This document shows positions 7,395 through 10,000 of a DNA stretch of 10,000 nt, in pieces. Each line of letters starts with the position of its first letter. Position 1 is the first letter of the stretch. Under the pieces are notes generated by a model. That model did no database searches. It worked only from the letters and a program-made list of their open reading frames with translations, and was not told where the DNA came from. The DNA is from Cristatella mucedo (Eukaryota > Bryozoa > Phylactolaemata > Cristatellidae), in assembly GCA_009760855.2 (NCBI GenBank), contig WPIO01000059.1, forward strand, positions 262,501 to 272,500, in the 5' to 3' direction. A program made the translations under genes and the position numbers.

Positions 7395-7402
7395 GTTTAG
7401 AC
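7395..7402 (+). other. left target-site duplication of the MITE
   Basis: gtttagac immediately precedes the MITE. Its partner gcttagac (7588-7595) follows the right end, with one mismatch. Eight base pairs is the diagnostic length for hAT transposons. Confidence 0.8.
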
Positions 7403-7587
7403 CAGCGGTTCTCAACCTGTGGGTCGCGACCCTTTTTGGGGGTCGAACTGTTGCACAGGGGTTGCCAAAGACCGTCGGAAAACACGCATTTCCACATTTT
7501 GCACGCAATAATTTTATGGTCGGGATCCGCCACAACACGAGGAACTGTATTAAAGGGTCGCGGCATTAGGAAGGTTGAGAACCACTT
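7403..7587 (+). mobile_element. SPIN-like hAT MITE (non-autonomous DNA transposon), 185 bp
   Basis: The terminal inverted repeats are visible: cagcggttctcaacct at the left end and the reverse complement of aggttgagaaccactt at the right end, 13 of 16 matching. The inside holds the familiar gtgggtcgcgacccttt and gggtcgcggcattagg segments. The flanks carry 8-bp target duplications, gtttagac (7395-7402) and gcttagac (7588-7595), 7 of 8 identical and fitting the hAT preference nTnnnnAn. It encodes nothing and would need a transposase from an autonomous hAT element. The sequence agrees with my memory of the SPIN group of hAT MITEs, known for horizontal transfer between animals; the subfamily name is not certain without a search. 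Confidence 0.88.
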
Positions 7588-7996
7588 GCTTAGACGGACG
7601 CACCGGGAATGTATACGCGGAAGGCTTGATAGATAGATAGATGGATGGAAGAATCTCGAGGCCTGGGAGATAGATGGCCAGGTAGGCGTAAAAAGGGTAA
7701 AGGCTAAATAAACGGGGTCGATAGTGCAAGAAAGCTTTGAAAAAGCGAGCTACCGAGAACAATAATAATAATCGGGCAGAATCAGGGCCGTCGCTATCGC
7801 AGATGCTGGAATTTGTGAGCTCGCAGAAAGTGTGCAACGGTCAACGGGTTCAGCGAAAACTTTCAAAGCAGCGCGGAAGGGGAGATGGCGCCATGGCGGT
7901 CAGCGAGGCCGCTCGCTGCCACGGCCGCTGCAGGCAGTACAGCGCCGCCCGCTGCACGACTCGCAGCCCACGACCCTCGAGGGGTCGCGCCCCAGG

Positions 7997-8029
7997 GATC
8001 GCACGTCTCGAGGGTCGAGACGTGCGATC
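7997..8029. repeat. perfect 15-bp palindrome, 3-nt loop
   Basis: The arms gatcgcacgtctcga (7997-8011) and tcgagacgtgcgatc (8015-8029) are exact reverse complements separated by ggg. Just upstream, cgaccctcgaggggtcg (7971-7987) is a second, imperfect palindrome around CTCGAG. Confidence 0.93.
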
Positions 8030-8267
8030 ACCTTACCCGCGGTCCAATAAAATTTCGCCACGCTGCGGAGGCGGCGGCGGAGCCGCAGCGAGCGGATACG
8101 CTTGTGGCGGCTCCGGCGGTTTTGGGCGAACTGCTTTTGGGCGAACTACTTTTTACCACCGAGATGCAGATCGAGCGACCCTCTCGCCGGCGCGCAGTCG
8201 AAGCTGGCGCGTCTTGGCTGTCAATTTAGGCCGCTCCGTTTAATGGCGACCCGAAACTAAAAGGCGT

Positions 8268-8291
8268 CGGCTGCTGCACTGCCAGCAGCCG
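8268..8291. repeat. 9-bp hairpin
   Basis: The arms cggctgctg (8268-8276) and cagcagccg (8283-8291) are exact reverse complements around cactgc. It is short, lies just before LINE copy D and has no assigned role. Confidence 0.75.
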
Positions 8292-8306
8292 CTAGGGACG
8301 GGCAAC

Positions 8307-8523
8307 CAATGAGAGGCGCGCGGAGCTCGATGGCGCCAAACGACGGCTGCCGAAAGATTGAGAAAGAGCGAGCAAAACAGGCAGACAGACGGACTCTACC
8401 CAAGGTAGCGTTCCTGAGAAGGTCACTGTGCAGCTACAGCGATGCCGACGCCGTGGAAGGATTAGCTCTGAAACCTTGCTCGCTAGGTTTGAGGTTTCGG
8501 TGTACGAGTTTAGCCGGTCTGCA
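8307..8523 (-). mobile_element. LINE copy D: highly diverged RT remnant
   Basis: This aligns with 371-589 of copy A through a chain of matches in the same order: atgagaggcgc, a tcgatgg word, gctgccgaaagat, gagcaaaacaggcag, gcgttcctgagaaggtc, gattagctctgaaa, gaggtttcggtgtacgagtt and tagccggtctgc. On the minus strand the start reads ADRLNSYTETSNLA, which equals ADQLNSYIETSHLA in copy A. After that, several indels destroy the frame. This is the oldest LINE copy in the window and lies inside CpG-rich DNA, where substitutions have raised its GC content. Boundaries are approximate. Confidence 0.8.
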
Positions 8524-8804
8524 GAGAATGTTGGCGCTGACTCGCACAGACGTAAATTCGAACGTAAACTACACATCCGATCGCCTGCTGTGCGCATCTA
8601 AACGTTTCGTCTGCGGCGACTGTTCACGCCTGATCACGTCGGATCGTTCGTCTGTCGGCAACGCTTGGCACGCGCTCTCGCCATCTTTCACTGATCCGCC
8701 AACGATAACGATAACTCCTACTAGTCATCCTCGCCCGCCGGACCGACTCGGCCAAACCGCGCGCCAAACCGAGCGGAAGCAGCGGTGTTTGTTTACGACG
8801 CCGC
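8524..8804. other. unassigned DNA left of the minisatellite
   Basis: There is no recognisable gene. Two cgataac words lie at about 8702-8714. At 8769-8780 ccgagcggaagc is an exact reverse complement of the minisatellite core, and at 8781-8797 a forkhead-like agcggtgtttgtttacg is the left arm of an inverted repeat matched at 9142-9154. Confidence 0.5.
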
Positions 8805-9098
8805 CGCTTCCGCTCCTCTCTCCGCTTCCGCTCGGCTCATCTCTCCGCTTCCGCTCGGCTCATCTCTCCGCTTCCGCTCGGCTCCTCTCTCCGCTTCCGC
8901 TCGGCTCTCCTCTCCGCTTCCGCTCGGCTCCTCTCTCCGCTTCCGCTCGGCTCCTCTCTACGCTTCCGCTCGGCTCCTCTCTACGCTTCCGCTCGGCTCC
9001 TCTCTACGCTTCCGCTCGGCTCCTCTCTACGCTTCCGCTCGGCTCCTCTCTACGCTTCCGCTCGGCTTCTCTCTACGCTTCCGCTCGGCTCCTCTCTC
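8805..9098 (+). repeat. 23-bp minisatellite, 12 full units plus a partial one
   Basis: The unit is cgcttccgctcggctcctct followed by cta or ctc. Full units start at 8823, 8846, 8869, 8892, 8915, 8938, 8961, 8984, 9007, 9030, 9053 and 9076; an 18-bp unit at 8805 lacks 5 bp. Variants are ordered: the first two full units have cat in place of cct, the units from 8938 to 9053 end in a, and the earlier ones and the last end in c. Because 23 is not a multiple of 3 and the unit lacks stops, all three plus frames read through; the Ser/Arg/Leu-rich products are artefacts. Confidence 0.97.
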
Positions 9099-9715
9099 AG
9101 CGTCGCTAGATCGCACTGGATCGCCTCGCCCCCGCGGCCAGCGTAAACACCGCTAGGCAGCTTGGAAGCGACGACAACAGCGCCGCCGCCGCTGCTGCCG
9201 CAACATCCGCCGCGGCAGCGGCAGATGCGGCGACTGCAGACAGACCGCAACAGTCCGCCGCCGCTACCGCGGCCGCCGCCCCCGAGGCCCCTCACTTATT
9301 TAGCTGCGCCATTGTTCAGCTTGAAGTTCAAGTTCGCCGACACGACACGGCCGAGTGCCTGCCCCAGCTCGAGCGCTCAAGTGCGGCCGCGCGATTAGAA
9401 CCGGACGTAATGGTCACCGCCGCCGCGCGGGGCGCGGCCTTTGTCCGCCGCCGCCGCTGCCGCGAGAGCGGCCGCGCTTTACCGGGAAGCCCGCACGCCC
9501 GCCCGCCCGCAGCAGGCGGGCTTCCGCTCGGCCTCCGTGGCGACTGCCACGCGTCGGCCGAGTGTCAGCTAGTGCACCGACCGCCGCGAGGACCGCGCGG
9601 ACGCAGCTGGCGAAGGCCTGTGCGGCGGCTTCAGTCGACGGTCCAGTGACGACGCTGCGAGGAAGGCCTCGAGGCGGTCTCTCGGTCTGCTCTGGATCTC
9701 TCGCTCCGCATCGAC
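9099..9715. other. CpG-island-like DNA with trinucleotide-rich tracts
   Basis: Tracts of gccgccgccgctgctgccg type run from about 9180 to 9290, then GC-rich DNA of mixed sequence. Open frames of 80-154 codons occur on both strands with biased Arg/Pro/Ala products and no recognisable domain, so I do not call a gene. An isolated piece of the minisatellite unit (gcttccgctcggcctcc) lies at about 9520-9536. Confidence 0.5.
9485..9525. repeat. 10-bp inverted repeat with 21-nt GC-rich loop
   Basis: ggaagcccgc (9485-9494) and gcgggcttcc (9516-9525) are exact reverse complements. The loop contains a cgcccgcccgcccgc run. Confidence 0.8.
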
Positions 9716-9765
9716 GAGGTGAGGCCGCGCGTCTCGTAGCGAGGTGAGGCCGCGCGTCTCGTAGC
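9716..9765 (+). repeat. 25-bp tandem duplication carrying a splice-donor-like site
   Basis: gaggtgaggccgcgcgtctc plus gtagc occurs twice, at 9716-9740 and 9741-9765, without change. Each copy begins GAG|GTGAGG, a good match to the 5' splice site consensus. If a gene starts in this CpG-rich region, either could be used as a donor; no exon can be shown. Confidence 0.85.
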
Positions 9766-10000
9766 GCGCCTCTCGTCGCGCTTTGGTCGCGCTTTCCGTT
9801 GGTTGGTCGTACGGCCGAGTCGCAGCGACGAGAGCGGTCAGTCAGCCTCCTCCGCGATCTTACTTTTTTGTCGCGCACTCCGTTTTAATTAATCGAGCGA
9901 CTCTGACTCTGCTAAGCGCCAGTCCGTCGCAGCCGGCCGAGAACTAGCCAACTAGCCGCCGATTCGCGGCTGCTCGAACGTGCGGAACGAGGACTGACGA
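9766..10000. other. unassigned right edge
   Basis: CpG-rich sequence with a less GC-rich dip at 9859-9893 (cttacttttttgtcg and gttttaattaatcg). No coding sequence, RNA gene or repeat is recognised. Confidence 0.5.

Larger units (their letters stand above)
7596..8306. other. CpG-rich DNA without a recognisable gene
   Basis: It contains (GATA)n-like gatagatagatagatgg at about 7629-7645, (AAT)4 at about 7760-7773, a 15-bp tandem duplication ttttgggcgaact(g/a)c (8120-8149), two GC-rich palindromes and a CCAAT-type word (aaccaatgag, 8303-8312). Open frames of up to 168 codons overlap in different phases and have compositionally biased products. I call no gene. Confidence 0.5.

Noticed and set aside
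8309-9156. Plus frames of 266 and 123 codons with a 23-residue protein repeat
   Set aside because: The 23-bp DNA unit is stop-free in all three frames, so a 23-residue repeat follows automatically; the upstream part covers the reverse strand of LINE copy D.
9355-9878. Overlapping 130-codon plus and 154-codon minus frames at the right end
   Set aside because: Long frames are expected in CpG-rich DNA; both are Arg/Pro/Ala-biased with no recognisable motif and they overlap each other.

Overview
This is a stretch of animal nuclear DNA made almost entirely of repeats; I find no supportable host protein-coding gene. The clues to an animal genome are several L2/CR1-like LINE copies (APE-type endonuclease, reverse transcriptase and the typical C-terminal tail), a tRNA-derived SINE present twice, a short hAT-type MITE with terminal inverted repeats and target duplications, long (AT)n and (GA)n/CAGA tracts, and very CpG-rich single-copy DNA. 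The species cannot be named from sequence; an invertebrate or lower chordate fits best, but that is inference.

Layout. 1-2290 is a minus-strand LINE (copy A) whose left end lies outside the window. Its endonuclease and reverse transcriptase frames are each long and open, but a small indel near 1470-1496 separates them, and one endonuclease catalytic Asp is Gly. 2292-2460 is a plus-strand tRNA-like SINE fused to 2458-3320, the plus-strand 3' end of the same LINE family (copy B), with its terminal hairpin and (ATT)n tail. 3321-3735 is a third, decayed minus-strand LINE fragment (copy C). 4296-4473 holds a second SINE copy. 4812-5923 is a 1.1 kb purine-rich satellite mosaic, including 21 perfect copies of a 10-bp unit. 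6004-6124 is an uninterrupted 121-bp AT tract.

From 6125 onward the DNA is GC- and CpG-rich, broken by a very AT-rich block (7082-7245). It carries several perfect GC-rich hairpins, a SPIN-like hAT MITE (7403-7587), a strongly diverged LINE remnant (copy D, 8307-8523), a 23-bp minisatellite of 12 full units (8805-9098) and a CpG-island-like right end with a tandemly duplicated splice-donor-like segment.

Nothing works together here as a pathway. The link is ancestry: the LINE copies are relatives at different stages of decay, and the LINE machinery is the likely source of the SINE insertions. The very long apparent ORFs over the GA, AT and 23-bp repeats come from stop-free simple sequence and are not genes.
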